From the NCBI GenBank assembly GCA_013350335.1, contig CM023540.1, forward strand, positions 27,507,175 through 27,571,174: a DNA stretch of 64,000 nucleotides. Direction: 5' to 3'. Source of the DNA: Chimonanthus salicifolius. Its lineage: Eukaryota; Streptophyta; Magnoliopsida; Laurales; Calycanthaceae. The notes beneath the pieces are model-generated. The model saw only the letters and a program-made list of their open reading frames with translations, had not been told where the DNA came from and did no database searches. The translations under genes were made by a program, and so were the position numbers. Positions 34,249 through 47,101 of the stretch are shown here, in pieces. The first letter of the stretch is position 1. The number at the start of each line of letters is the position of its first letter.

Positions 34249-37200
34249 GCTAGTATATATCAAATTTGTCACTAGAATTGGTGGTTCACTAGAATTGGTG
34301 GTTTTGATTTAAGGGTGCAAATTGGACGGATCCAATAAATAGAATAACGGGTCAACCCATGTAAAACTAGATATTTCCAATCCTGGTCTGATCCAACTTC
34401 AAACCCAACCTTATCTGATTTGACAAAGTTTAGGTGACTCAAGCCCAACCATAGTCAAATGGGATTTATCTTTTAAGCCCAACTTGATGGTTAAGTTGCC
34501 AAACTCGAGTTGGGCCAAACATGTTGATTTTGGCTCAATTCAAGTTGCCATGTATAGTTGTATGGTCAAAGTTGAAAATGACCACCCGGCAAGTTCTTCC
34601 GTGGCTTGCTCATGAGTAATAAACAAAAGTTTTTTTTTTATATAAATAGAGTTAAAAATGATTACATTCAGTAAAAAAGTTTTTTAAAATATTCTTTGTA
34701 AATGATAAATTGAAAAAATAACTCATTTAAAATGATTTAGTCATACTGGAGATGGCTTCAATACCTAAAGTTGAGAAGCTATAAGTTGAAGGCACTAAGA
34801 GGAAGATTAGACTAATAAAATATTATAGATGGTGTAGTAATTGATTGTAGTATTCATGACAGGGTTAAATGAGTAAGTAGAACTCGAAAAACTACTATCA
34901 CATAAATAGATTTTTGATATTCAATAATGATGATGAAACAATTTAATTAAGGCAATAAGGCAGAGAGTGAACCCACCCACTAACACTCTCAGAGCTAAAC
35001 CAGAATTTTACGGCAGCTTCACATGAAATTTTGACTCAGTTAATTAATTTTACTTAGTAAAACTGTATATGTTTAAATTAAAATGACTAAAAATAACCAT
35101 AGGTCAATTTTAGCCTTAGCTACTTGTTATAGATGTTGGCCGATTAATTAAAACTAATCTAGTTTAAGGAGTGAAACTTGACTGCTAGGTTAGAAAGTTA
35201 ATTCTTACATCAGCCCATGTCTCAGCTGTTTTGCCTAATCTCCCATGTTTATGTGTTTTTCAGACTTTTAATTTCAAAATTATAATATTTTTACATTTAT
35301 TTAAATTATTAATTGCCTAAAATAATATTTTACAAAATCAATTAAAATTTCCTTTTCTTGAAATGTACTCAGACTGAATGTGGCTCGTATACACAACTCG
35401 TAATTGAAGCCCAGACTGAATGTGGCTCGTAAACGGCCCTGCTGCCCAACCCGTTTGAAACGATGAAGATCCAATAGTAACATATCTTGGCTCAAATGGT
35501 CTACAGGAAGAAAATTGAGACTTCCATCTTCATCTATCTTCTCATGGGCCTTAGACTTGATGTCTAAAATCATAAAGCAAATCTTTTTAATTCTAATTAT
35601 TTTGAAATTTTAAGAGAACTCTTTTTATTTGGTGAGATCACTGTATTAGCCCATGGGCCTCTAGAACTCAATTTCGTTCTAATTGGCAAATTGGGCCATG
35701 AAAGGTGGCTGAAATGGCTCGACTGGCGCAGATTAGTCGGTTACCATTTTTACCCTTCATCAAACTGTTTTATTTTAAAAAAAATTGTTTCATGGAAGAA
35801 CCAAAATCTATTTACATCTATAAATAAGCGTTGATTTTGCGTTATCTCCCATCTTCCTAATCTATTTCTTTCGCGATTCTATGGGCTTACAAATTCATCC
35901 AGAAATTAGATGGGCCTATGTGGGCCAAGTCGACTCGGACCATTGTCTAGTCACTTGCTTTTATGAACTATTGAGTTGACTCAGCCAAAATGAGCCAAGT
36001 GATTTTTGCGTTTTTAATTTTTTATGCATTGCCTTAACCACTGGGTGGTGTGATTGGGCCTCTAAGGAACTTGGGTTTATATCGAGCCAACAAAACCTGG
36101 TTCTGGGTTGTGATACAAATGCAATCCAATACTAAGGAGCAGACAAGAATCTGAGCTGACTCAACCTTCAACCAGATCGAAGCCAAGCTTAGTCAGATAC
36201 TCGGATTAGCCGACTGAGTTGGCTTCAGTCGGGTGACTAAAAACTGATCCATGATCCAACTTGACCTTGATTTGTTTCTTTATCCAACTTAACCCAAATC
36301 TAAACCGCAATCCAATCCGACCCAAATTAACCTTCAACTCAACTTGAACTAAGCTCGATTCATGACTTGATCAACCCAAACTCAATCAACACCATGATCT
36401 ACAACTCAACTTGACCTAAACTTAAACAAAAAAAGGTTTAACTCATTTAATAAATGGGCTGATGATCCGACTTTCTTAAACCAGAATAAAGGTTAAAGAT
36501 TTAAATCACTTGACCCAACTCAAATTTGATGCGAATCAACAATTACATGAATTTTGAACTTTCTCTGTTCCAATTTGACAATAAAGGGGGTTGGATCACA
36601 ATGGAATTTGATTTTTTTTTTTAAACATTTTTCAGTGACATGGGTATAAATTATAAGTTCATTTTGAATCATATATGTGAGTTCAATTTATTTTTTATGA
36701 GCATTGAGTATACCCACTTACTATATATTTGATGATAAAATTGATTGAATGAATGCATTTGACTTCTTTATATTTTTTAACTAGTGATTTCTTATCACCA
36801 TGATACATTTAAAGAAAAGATTTAATATTTCTAATAAACCTTTTTATTTTAAAAAATGCCCTTTTTCTTATTTTTATAAAATTAGATCCATCACAAAATC
36901 GTCAGCTTTTGTTTTATTTGGTTGGTGCAACAAGCAATTATTATTTCTTTATTTAGGATTCTATTAGGGTAATGTGCCAATTGAGCTGGCTTAGTGATCC
37001 AAGTAAAACAAAAAATTCCAATAATTAAAAATTGAAACAATTATTGAGACGGTTTCCTTTGTCAGATTCAAGTATTACAAAAGTGAAGTCATGATTAAAA
37101 CCACATCATTAGAAGAGAAACAAACCATTATTCCATAAGTCACAACTTTAATCATACTTAGTACTTGACTTTCACATGGACATTGCCAATCTTCATCTCT

Positions 37201-37365
37201 CTTTCCACAAATACACGTTTCCATGACTATGTGTTAACATGACTCACTGTCTTCTTCTCGCACACTTTTGTTTTAGTTTGAAAAATTATATTCTTAGAAT
37301 TAGACGTCTTGGATTCGACTCCTTTCAAACTTATTTGATATACGAGACTTATGGGTAATTTCGTA
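34249..37365. other. AT-rich intergenic DNA, no gene seen
   Basis: No convincing coding region in 3 kb. A short duplication of CCAGACTGAATGTGGCTCGTA is at about 35370-35430. The 90-codon ORF at 35301-35573 overlaps it and has no recognisable family. Between 35890 and 36540 motifs such as CAACTTGACC and GACTCAACC suggest old transposon debris. Confidence 0.45.
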
Positions 37366-37690
37366 CAAGGGTTAAAATCTCGTTGAAACGAGATATCGGT
37401 CTCCTCATTTATTTTTTACAAATATCGGTTGTTTATTTTTTTATTTTATTTTTTTTGAAAAAACAAAAGTAAACAAAAACAGCCCATTTTTTTAAAAAAA
37501 TTGAAAAACATAAATATTGCCTGATATTTGAAATATTGACCGATATTTAGACCGATATTCAGTTGATATGGGCTAATATTGGTTGAGATATCGTCCTGGG
37601 CCCACAGTCGATATCTATTTTTTAAAAAAAAATGATATTTATGTCGGCCGACATCCTGATAGTACGATCGATACTTACTGCATCAATCAA
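37366..37690. mobile_element. hAT-type MITE, ATCGGCCGAT family, copy 5 (decayed)
   Basis: The left end CAAGGGTTAAAAT is followed by GATATCGG, GACCGATATT, GTCGGCCGAC and GATCGATAC motifs. The right terminus and target duplication are not recognisable. Confidence 0.5.
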
Positions 37691-38716
37691 GATTTATATC
37701 ACTGGTTTTATGTATCCATGGGATTAGTCACACCTTTAATCTGATGCCGAAATACCCGTATTATATATATAAAAAAAAATCCATGATGATGTTTGACACA
37801 TGTGAGCCTGTATTGAAAAAAAATTCACCTAGGCAATTGCCCATTTCGATTGGGTTTTAGCCCAAGGTGGTGACAAGAGAAGTGAATGTGAACTCCCTCA
37901 GACTACTGGATGGAAGATTTTTTTTTTTTCTTTTGATGCTTGAGTGCATTTTAATTATGCGTACATGGGGTACAAGTTAACAAAGACAGGTCACGAAAAC
38001 AAAATTGGAAACAGTTACTTCTAAGGAACCACAGTGATTTTGACTTCACAGCTCGACTCTGTAAATTCGTGCCACTTCCATTTAAAGAGGTCCCTGACCA
38101 CATGTGCCAGTGTGCCAAACGTGTATGAGACCACAGCCATTTACATTGTTGGCCCACCATAAACAAGTTATGGCCCAAAAAATCATGCTAGTCCATTCAG
38201 TGCATGTTGATTGTGGACCATTGGGGTCCTCTCTTGCACCCCATGTTCCGAACTGCGTGTGGAACTCATTTGTTGGATCTATTTGAAATATAAATCAGTT
38301 CTTTTTATCTAATATTCAATTGACATGGAAAATTGATTACAAAAATATAATTTAATTGGACAGTAAATTAATTTTACTGTTCATGTAAATGGTCAATAAG
38401 CTTATTTACTGTTTATATAAAGTGTAAAATTGAAAATATAATAAATTTTCTGTGGGAAAATCGCTACCCTTAATTTGAATTCTTATATAGAAAATGCCAA
38501 AATAATAGTTGAATATTTTGTTAGTCATCACCCAAACTAAAATATAAAAGTATCTTTTTGATAATATCCTTACATAACAAAAAAATCTACTTAATAACTG
38601 AATTGCGAAACAATCTCAAACAATAAACTTTTTAAGATATATCTTGAATCACACACTATCAATAAAAAATTGAAAGATTTGAGTATTTTGAACAAACATC
38701 CAAACGACTAAAAGTA
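37691..38716. other. AT-rich intergenic DNA, no gene seen
   Basis: No supportable gene; the antiparallel ORFs near 37951-38286 have no recognisable family. Confidence 0.45.
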
Positions 38717-38724
38717 GCTCTCAC

Positions 38725-39066
38725 CCGGGTGCAAAAAACGCCTCGGCCGATATTTCGGCCAATATGATTCTCTCTCCTCTTTTTTTTTTCCAAATATCAG
38801 TATATTATTTTATTTTTTCTGAATTAAAAAAAATAAAGAAATAAAAAAATAAACTTTTTTTTTTTAAAAATTGAAAACGTAAATATCGGCCGATATTTCG
38901 ACCCGGGCCCATCACCATTTTGATTTTTTTTTCTTCCAAAAATACCAATATAAATCATATCAGCCGATATCAGACCGATATATATCGCCGATATATCGAC
39001 TATATCGGCCGATACGTATTGTATCAGCCGATAAACAGTTCTTAAAAGTCGATATCTGTTCCCCTG
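38725..39066. mobile_element. hAT-type MITE, ATCGGCCGAT family, copy 6
   Basis: Flanked by identical GCTCTCAC duplications (38717-38724 and 39067-39074). Left end CCGGGTGCAAAAA is a diverged family terminus; right end TTCCCCTG is typical. CGGCCGATATTTCGG repeats lie at both ends, with an AT-rich middle. Confidence 0.88.
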
Positions 39067-39074
39067 GCTCTCAC

Positions 39075-39847
39075 ATCAAAATTTGGAAGGTCATAAGAGG
39101 AGACAAGAAGCTGCAAGTATAAGAACTTAAATTAAAAATATAAATTATAATATGAAGGAATGTAGAATAACAGAAAATATAACTTTTACTGTAATTGTTC
39201 AAATAAAAATCTCTACAACCACACTTTATTATCAATAAAATATACCCTTCTTGTAGCAAAAAAAGGCACCATGTGTCTCCACTCTATGTATATTTTTTCA
39301 AAGAATATAATTTAAAATTAGACTCCATGTAATTGAGATTAGTGATGATAATTTGATGATAATCACCCCATTAAATTTTCAACAGGTGACAACTAATGAA
39401 GATGTTTACTCTCATCAATTTTATATTTACATTTTTTCAATTAAAAATTTGCCTCAATATAAAATCACAATTTTGTCAAAACCATCTATAGAAATTACCT
39501 AAAAGTTCTTGTGGGACCTCTCTCCCTTCATATTTGTAGTGGGCTTTATCTGATGAACGTGATATATCTCATATATAGGTGATGTATGAATAGATCTAGC
39601 AAAATTTGAATTGACTCATTGATAAATGGGTAAATTTAACTCGACATATTTAATAAATTAATAGAGTTGAGTTGAACTCATTTATAAATGGGCAAATCCA
39701 ACCCGAATTCATTTATAAATGGATAAATCAGACATAACTTCACTCGAATTCGAAATAGATCTAAATTGACTTAATCCGTTTAACTAGATATAAGATAAAT
39801 CCAAATTGGATTTATACTCGAATCAAATAAGACCAACCCAACCACGA
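39075..39847. other. AT-rich intergenic DNA, no gene seen
   Basis: At 39590-39840 decayed GATAAATGGGTAAA/TTATAAATGG repeats suggest transposon debris. No gene is seen. Confidence 0.45.
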
Positions 39848-39855
39848 CCCATGGG

Positions 39856-40096
39856 CAGGGGTATAAATCTTGGCTGATACCATGTATATCGACTAGAGAA
39901 AAAAGAACAATAAGAATATTGGTTGTGGATCAGACTGACATCTTGGTCATTGTTTTTTTAAAAGTATTTTTTATTTTTTTAAAAGATTTTTTAAAAAAAG
40001 CCATTGATATTTTAAAAAAAATTTTGAAAGAGAGAAAATATCTATCGATATGAAAAATCTATCAAAATCCACTATAGACCGATTTTTCAACCCCCC
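39856..40096. mobile_element. hAT-type MITE, ATCGGCCGAT family, copy 7 (diverged)
   Basis: Left end CAGGGGTATAAAT, right end TTTTTCAACCCCCC. Flanks CCCATGGG (39848-39855) and GTCATGGG (40097-40104) match at 6 of 8. Few intact internal motifs remain. Confidence 0.65.
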
Positions 40097-40104
40097 GTCA
40101 TGGG

Positions 40105-40171
40105 TAGCCCTACTAAGAAAGTCCACATCGTCCTCACTCCTCGGATCGAGAATCGAAAGGGATTTCTTTTG

Positions 40172-40214
<43 letters not shown>

Positions 40215-41057
40215 AATGCAGTTATTTTATTTCTTCTATGGTAAGTTCCAAAAACTTTCTTTAAATTAGATATTCTGAATTGGGTCATTTTCCTTCCATT
40301 TTCCTGTCTTTACATCAAAGTAAACAACCTTTCTACACGCAATCTCCCTTTCCATCCATATACTCTTCCTTTTTATCTTCATTCAGTCTCTCAGGGAATG
40401 AATGGATAGATAGAGATACAAGGCTCAAATCTATCCATTAATCAATTCTTACCATTTCCTTTTATATTCAAGTAAATTCGACAAGTGGGTGTTGAAGTTA
40501 AACCCAATTCAACCAAGACTTAGTTTTACTCAAAATTAATAAATGAAAAAACTTAGATAAATAAATGTTAAAATAGTTGATTCTGTCATTCCCAAAAGCC
40601 AAAAATGTGGGGATCATGACCTTACTTGGTTCCTCAGTCCTCAAACCAGAGCCTTACTAGTCAATGTTCAGAGGCACAGAGCCCATGTGGCCAACTTTCA
40701 GAGGGATCCACCAGAGATGAGAGTACCCCAGATTTTCATTTTTGTAGTTTTTGAGATTCAACGGGTCAGATCACAGAAATTGGGATCCACTTGGATGAGC
40801 CATTGGGAAGAAATGTGCAGATTTCTTGTCCACAAGACCCATTTGTCTTCCTCCCTCACCGCTGGCATTTATATCTGGAAGCATTGATTTTTTTTCTTCC
40901 CTTTCCTTCACTGTATACAGCCTTCCTTTAATTCTTCTTAATCCGTCCTCTCCTCGTTTTTCCATACCCACCCCACCCCACCAATCTGTCTATTAGTTTA
41001 CTAAATCCAAATGCTTTGAAAGTAAATCTTGACTATATCCATTTAGATACATACATG
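40105..41057. other. Upstream region of the SCPL gene
   Basis: A long (CT)n run at about 40176-40210. No gene is seen. Confidence 0.45.
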
Positions 41058-41063
41058 TATAAA
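41058..41063 (+). promoter_or_regulatory. Candidate TATA box of the SCPL gene
   Basis: TATAAA in the context ACATGTATAAAGGAC, 181 bp upstream of the ATG, followed by a CT-rich leader (about 41095-41160) typical of plant 5' UTRs. Confidence 0.5.
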
Positions 41064-41243
41064 GGACATAGCTGGCCTTTGTGATTTCCACCACAACCTC
41101 TCTCCTCTTTCCATCTTCTTGTTTCTTCCTTTTGTTCGTCTGAGAAAAAGAAGAGATTCTCTCTCAATGTTCTCTTTATTATTTATTTGGTGAGAGAATT
41201 TGCTTCAATTACTGAGTTGGGTTTGAGTTCAAAAACATCAAAA

Positions 41244-44200
41244 ATGGAGAAATCCTTTTCGCTTACTCTACTTTTCTCCCTATTCATTCTTCAATGTCTC
41301 TGTCATGGGCAATTCGCCGTCGCCGAGGGGACTAAAGATGGTTCTGAGGAATGGGGATACGTCGAAGTTCGGCCGAGTAAGTTTAAAATCTGAAATGAAT
41401 TTGTTTTAATTTTGTTGGTTTAATAGAATTTCAGTTTTCATTCTTTGCAGACAAAGGATGAGATTGATGCTTCTTTCTTTTTCTTTTCTTTTTTTACCTC
41501 TTTTTAGAGGCCCACATGTTTTGGTGGCTTTATCGTAGCCCAGAAAGGGGAAACAGCCTGTCAGGCACTTGGCCGATTCTACTCTGGCTGCAGGGCGGCC
41601 CAGTAAGTCTCCGTTCATTGCTTGTTTTTATATCAAAGAAGATCAAAACTTTGACTTGCTTGTATTGAAATAGGGAGCTTCTGGAGTGGGCATTGGGAAT
41701 TTTCAGGAGATTGGGCCGTTGGATTCAAATCTGAAGCCGCGGAATTCAACATGGTTGCAGAAAGCAGATCTGCTATTTGTGGTAATTCCTGTCGCTCTGC
41801 ATTGTTTTAATGGATCATATGCCTGCTTGAGTGTGAATAGCTAGGCCCTTTCTCTAATTAGATCTTTAAAAAATCGCGCCTGCACCGATGCCGGTAGTGA
41901 GAGATTTGGACTTGGAAGCATTGAGTTACTCAGTTGAGTTGATTAACTCTGTGGAGGTGGACCGATTGGGAACAGTCAATGGCCTGTTGAATCAAATCAA
42001 TTGTCTCGGCTGAGTTGAATGGAACCTTGTTTGAGTTTTGAACTATGGTTTGTAATGATAGGAATGAAAAATGAATGCTTCTCATCTGCTTTGTTTCTAT
42101 GTTTTCTTTACAACAAAGGATAATCCAGTAGGAACAGGATTCAGTTTTGTGGAGGATGACAGCCTAGTCGTGAAGACCGACGAAGAGGCGGCAATTGATT
42201 TAACTACCTTACTCAAAGAGCTCTTCAACAAGAACAAGGCCCTCCAAGCAAGCCCTTTGTACATTGTAGCAGAGTCATATGGAGGGAAGTACGCCGTTAC
42301 GCTGGGATTATCAGTTCTAAAAGCAATTAAAAGTGGAGAATTAAACCTTAAGCTTGGAGGTAGGTGTAAAAATCTCGTCAATTCGACTTTCTTCTTCGAT
42401 GTGATTAATTTGAGCTATTGAATTTCAATCAAGAAAAAGGATTTGCTTTCTGCAAAAATTTGCATTTCTTGATGGATAGGCGGGCTTTTGTTTTCTACAT
42501 AATACAGGAGTTGCATTGGGAGATAGTTGGATTTCTCCAGAAGATTTTGTGGTATGTAAAGTCTGCAACTAAGCATCCTTGGATTGCTTGGTTTTACACT
42601 TATGGCATTCTTGCTCTGTACTACTAAGATCTTTCAACTTGTCACTTAGGCTGGGCCATGTTTTTCTACTGTAGTGACATTAGAAGCATGAGCCCATGTA
42701 GAAAATGAGTTGGGCCAAGGACTTCATTTTCTCCAACCGAGGCCCAAATCTAACTTGTTCACTCTTTAAGAAACCTGTCGCTCCATATTGAGTGTTCTGC
42801 TAAAAATGCAGTTCTCATGGGCGCCTTTGTTGAAAGATGTCTCACGGCTGGACGACAACGGCGTCGACAGATCAAATAGGTTGGTATCTGTATTAACAGA
42901 ACTGTTAACACAATCAATAAGCAACATAAATTGATACCTGATCTACACGTCGAACCCGTTATGCACAACAGTTACGCTGAAAAAATTAAGCAACAAATTG
43001 CTAATGGCCAGTACGGAGATGCGACAAACACGTGGAGTCAGCTCGAGGGTGTTATTAGCTCTAGCAGCAACTATGTGGTAGGATCTTCTTCCTTTATTGT
43101 TTCTAATATCAATTTCTATTTCGCAATCTGTCTGGTTACAGGGTAATTTAATCAAATGGATTGTTCTGCAGGATTTCTATAACTTTCTCTTGGATTCGGG
43201 AAGCGACTCTATCTCGACAACCACTGTTGCAGTAGCAGAAGGAAAGTCCATGAAGACATATTCAACTTATCTTAATTCAAAGGCTTTATTAGTTAATGAT
43301 TTTAGCAGCTTCATGAATGTTGTCATCAGAAAGAAGCTAATGATAATCCCCAACAATGTCAGGTAAGTTTATACTTAGCGGTATCTTCTAAAAATTCAAA
43401 GCATATGTAACACTATACAGGAGAGAGCTATAAAGGGAGCATAAAAGAGCCATTCCTGGGCTTGACATTTTGAGGTCCAATTATTAATGAGGTTGCTTAT
43501 AAGGCCCCCTTGCCAGGCCCTTTGACACCCCGTTGTATGGATGTTACATATCGAACTGGGCTTTGTTTGATAAATCATTTTTTTTTTCAGACCTGGGCTT
43601 ACCTAAGTTTGTATCCGGATCATACTCCCTGCTTCAAATAAAAAAGTAAAAAATGGAAGAAAAACTTGCTCCTTCCTTCTTTTTTTTAATTTTTTCTTCC
43701 TTATTGGGAAGAAATGATAGTGTAGGTTCTTGTGTTTAATAGTTTGATTGATATATCATGCAGCTGGGGAGGGCAAGGAGATCTTGTTTTCGATGGTCTG
43801 TCGAATGATTTTATGAAGCCAAGAATCAATGAGGTAGATTTTGTGTAGATGGTCATGAATGCTTGCTGAAAATGTACAGACCAGTTTATTTTTGTGGGCC
43901 TTGGAAAACTCAGTGCTGATTAAATGCTTGAAAAGAAAGGCCGAAGATCCCCAATTTAGTTCAAATACGACGAACATTACTGTTCTCACTTGGTCAATGT
44001 TGGTAGGAAATGATTTCTCATCCTTACAGATGTGGAAAAAAACAGAGACTGTTCAGACTTTACCTACTGTCTTTGCCATTTCTGTAGGAAATTCGGTGAG
44101 AAAATGACAAACAATTGCTTAAAAATCGACGTTCAGCAATGCTCGTGTCGAAGCGGTTCATGGGCTTCAAATTCAGACCCAGACAGTCCATTGTTAATTT

Positions 44201-46517
44201 ACCCTGATAACCTTCAAATGCGATTCATACCCGGTTGGCTTGGGCCTCAATCGAGGGCCAAACTTAACCTGCACTAAGTCTTTCACTAATTGGGTCTTAA
44301 CCTCAATGTGAGAACCTTCTTATGGGCCTAAATCAGGGCCCAATTTGGTCATCTTTGTTTAAAAAGATATTTCATTTTAAGTATCCCAGTTATACTTCAT
44401 TATTACAAGTTGATTGATTCATTCATTTAGCATTTGTTTGAAGTGACTAATGTTTATGTTGCTGAAAAACAAATAAATAGTAACTTATTTTATTTTATTT
44501 TTGACCTTGGAATCATACAACAGGTTGATGAGCTTTTATCAAATGGTGTGAATGTCACTGTGTATAATGGTCAGGTATGAATTCCACCCACTATGCCTTC
44601 ATGAAATACACACTATCCAATATCCAATTATGAATATCAGTCAGACCAATTAATATTATAATTTTAATTATTTGAATAATTAGGATACACTTGATTATTT
44701 GTCAAAAATAATGAGAAATAATCTAATTATGTAATAAATTAGATACTCTAGTTACCCATATGGGTGTAGTTCAACTGGTTGCAGGTTCGAATTCCGATGG
44801 CCTAATCTTGGTGTGCTCTAAGGGTAGCGGGCTCACTCCTCTAAAATGCATTTTGTAGCTTTAATATATAATATTAGAGTCTTGCCAATGTTAATGTGAT
44901 AAGACACAAATAATGATATATGTTTATATTCTGAGGTACCATAGTAGGGTTTTTATTTTTTTTTTCTGAATGAGGAAGTGAGTATGTTAATCTCTCTTCT
45001 AATGCTTCTGAGTTTTCGTTCATATTTATAATGTTTGTTACAAAGTAAAACTCTAAATATAATCTCAACCATTAAACTTACATTACATTGTTTTAATCTT
45101 AACCCTTCAATTATAATAAAAATTAAAAATGATTAAAATGTCTTAAATTCGAAACGCTAATAAACACTATTAAGAAATATGGTCATAACTTCATCAACTT
45201 ATATCAAAACTCTACAAATTTGTGCTCGTTGGATAGATAATTGAGTAAACCATCCAATGAATCCAATTACAAAAAAAATATTATAAATAAAAATCCACAA
45301 AATTAGACAGATATTTATCCAAAATCTAAATAATCTAAAATTATTCAAACTGAAGGACCATGGTGATGCCTACATTAGGTTCTCTATCTTTATTTGCATT
45401 TGAATCCTAAAATAGTTCCATTGGTTATTGGTAGGTTGATCTCATCTGTGCACGAAAGGAGCAGAAGCCTGGGTTCAGAAACTCAAGTAACAACTCTCTC
45501 TCTCTCTTTCTCTCCTCCACACATATCTAAGTCATTTATCAATGAATGTAATTTAATTGTATCTATTCAATGAAGGGCCAAGTAATTCCGAGGGGTTGGC
45601 CTGACTGTTAAGAACCCGTTTTAAGAAGCCGGGGTCTTGTGTTTTATTGACGTTCAACTCTAAAGGGCCACCCTCTATAACTTTATTCAGTGTTGTGTGC
45701 AGATTTAGAGGTTTTCACATGTTCCAAAGAATTAGTCAGGTGAGACGGGTCAAGTGAATAATCCAAATTTTACATTTGTCGATTTGATGATATTTCAGGT
45801 GGGAAGGGTTGAAGAATTTCGCTGAGTTTGGACCGGACTCCTATTTTCTGCAACAAGGACTCCGATGTTACAAAAGGGTTTTACAAGTCATACAAGAACC
45901 TACATTTCTATTGGATTCTTGGGGCAGGACATTTTGTAAGCCATCCATGTTACCATTATTCTTACTTCCATTACTCATCATGCCTTCCCAAGTACTTTTG
46001 TTGCATGTTTGGATGTCTAATGGAGAGAAAAGGTGGTTTTTTTTTTTAAAGAAAAAAAAAGAAAAAGAAAAAGAGAGAGAAAGTCATCGGCCGATATTCG
46101 AATATTGACTGAGAACGAGATTTCCACACCTGATTTGGACCATAGATAGCACGCTTCTCATCTACAAAGCAATATTTTTACTTTAAAATATAAATATTTG
46201 TTGGTCTAATAATTTTTTACTTAAATGAGAGAGAAAAAAAAGTAAATATTTCCTAATTCTCACTATTTCAACCTTTTGCATCTCTCGAAAATGGTTCCAC
46301 ATGCATTGATCAAATGGCTCATAATTGGGCTCCCTAGTGAAGTCTTTTCATTGTTTTTTTTTTTTTTTTTCTAATATTAGCAATATTGATATTTGGGCAG
46401 GTACCTGTCGATCAACCTTGCATCTCTCTACAGATGATTAGTGAAATAACTCAATCTCCAACTTCAGCTTCCACTAGTGGCAACAGGAAAATGAAAGAAT
46501 ACAAATTCAAACTGTAA
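41244..46517 (+). CDS. SCPL51: Serine carboxypeptidase-like 51 type protein, 13 exons, two frameshifts
   Basis: Secreted or vacuolar S10-family serine carboxypeptidase. Exons: 41244-41376, 41508-41602, 41674-41781, 42119-42359, 42508-42551, 42812-42879, 42972-43077, 43172-43362, 43764-43833, 44524-44574, 45435-45486, 45799-45935, 46401-46517; every junction is GT..AG and phases agree. Product about 470 residues: signal peptide MEKSFSLTLLFSLFILQCLC, then WGYVEVRPKAHMFWW, LLWLQGGPGASG (oxyanion loop), catalytic Ser165 in VAESYGGK, Asp371 in YNGQVDLIC and His431 in GAGHF. The AESYGG context and WGYVEVR opening fit the SCPL51 branch rather than acyltransferase SCPLs. Two one-base faults exist: exon 11 lacks a base after TGTGCA (expected ..CATKGAEAWVQKLK) and exon 12 has an extra T near 45829. 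As written, translation stops early in exon 12, losing His431. Introns 11 and 12 hold a SINE and a MITE fragment. It is either a fresh pseudogene or two consensus errors. Confidence 0.85.
44757..44845 (+). mobile_element. SINE fragment, family 1, in SCPL intron 10
   Basis: A-box-like GGGTGTAGTTCAACTGG, B-box GGTTCGAATTCC and body GGCCTAATCTTGGTGTGCTC..AGCGGGCTC, as in the copies at 21035 and 58040. The spacing between boxes is shortened. Confidence 0.6.
45590..45745 (+). mobile_element. SINE, family 2, in SCPL intron 11
   Basis: A box GGGGTTGGCCTGACTG, then a decayed B box, then AAAGGGCCACCCTCTATAACTTTA and GTTTTCACATGTTCCAAAGAATTAGTC, matching the element at 33366-33545. Confidence 0.55.
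46020..46132. mobile_element. ATCGGCCGAT-family MITE fragment in SCPL intron 12
   Basis: One clear CATCGGCCGATATTCG motif and a right end ..CCACACCTG. The left end is masked by poly(T)/poly(A); no target duplication is seen. Confidence 0.4.
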
Positions 46518-46759
46518 TATTTATTATGTCATGATGATGATTTGATGGGGAGACACAAATAAGTCTGAAATCTGAATACTGATGAGAGTACACCAATAAA
46601 TATGTCATAATGTTTATGTTTCTTTAGTACGTTTATTTTTATTTATTTTTGTACATTTGATTCTTTGCAATGAAATGAGCAGACAGACTTTGACCTGGGA
46701 TGAAAATAAATTTTGGGACTTGATGTTACATTTACTTAATTACTTGTCATGATATCAAC

Positions 46760-47093
46760 TGGGGCTGCAACTCGGGTCGGGTTTTGGCCTGACTTGCATG
46801 ACCTGACCCTAGAAATTATGCGGGTCGGATTGAGAATTTTGGGTCAGCGGATCAGGTCAGGTTGAGAAGATAAAAATCCTGCATGAAATTCGGGTCAAGA
46901 TTTTACAAATTAACCTGACTCGACCTGGATAAAATTAGGCTAAAATGGGTTCAAAATGCTGGGTCGGGTCAGAATTCGAGTTAATGCGGGTTAGAATTCG
47001 GATCGGATCGAGGTTGTGAAGTTCGGGTTGAGAATTCGGGTCGGGTTGGAATTTTAAGGAATCCTGACCCATCCGACCGAAGTTGCAGTCCTA
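46760..47093. mobile_element. hAT-type MITE, GGGTCGGGTT family, copy 5 (most complete)
   Basis: Ends TGGGGCTGCAACTCGG and AAGTTGCAGTCCTA are inverted repeats. Flanks ATATCAAC (46752-46759) and TTATCAAC (47094-47101) match at 7 of 8. The interior holds AGGTTGAGAAGATAAAAAT, AAAATTAGGCTAAAATGGG and several GGGTCGGGT motifs shared with the copies at 10640, 26159 and 31883. Confidence 0.88.
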
Positions 47094-47101
47094 TTATCAA
47101 C

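Noticed and set aside
44757..44800. tRNA gene (B box GGTTCGAATTCC)
   Set aside because: No acceptor or anticodon stem can be folded; the body continues as a SINE seen twice elsewhere.
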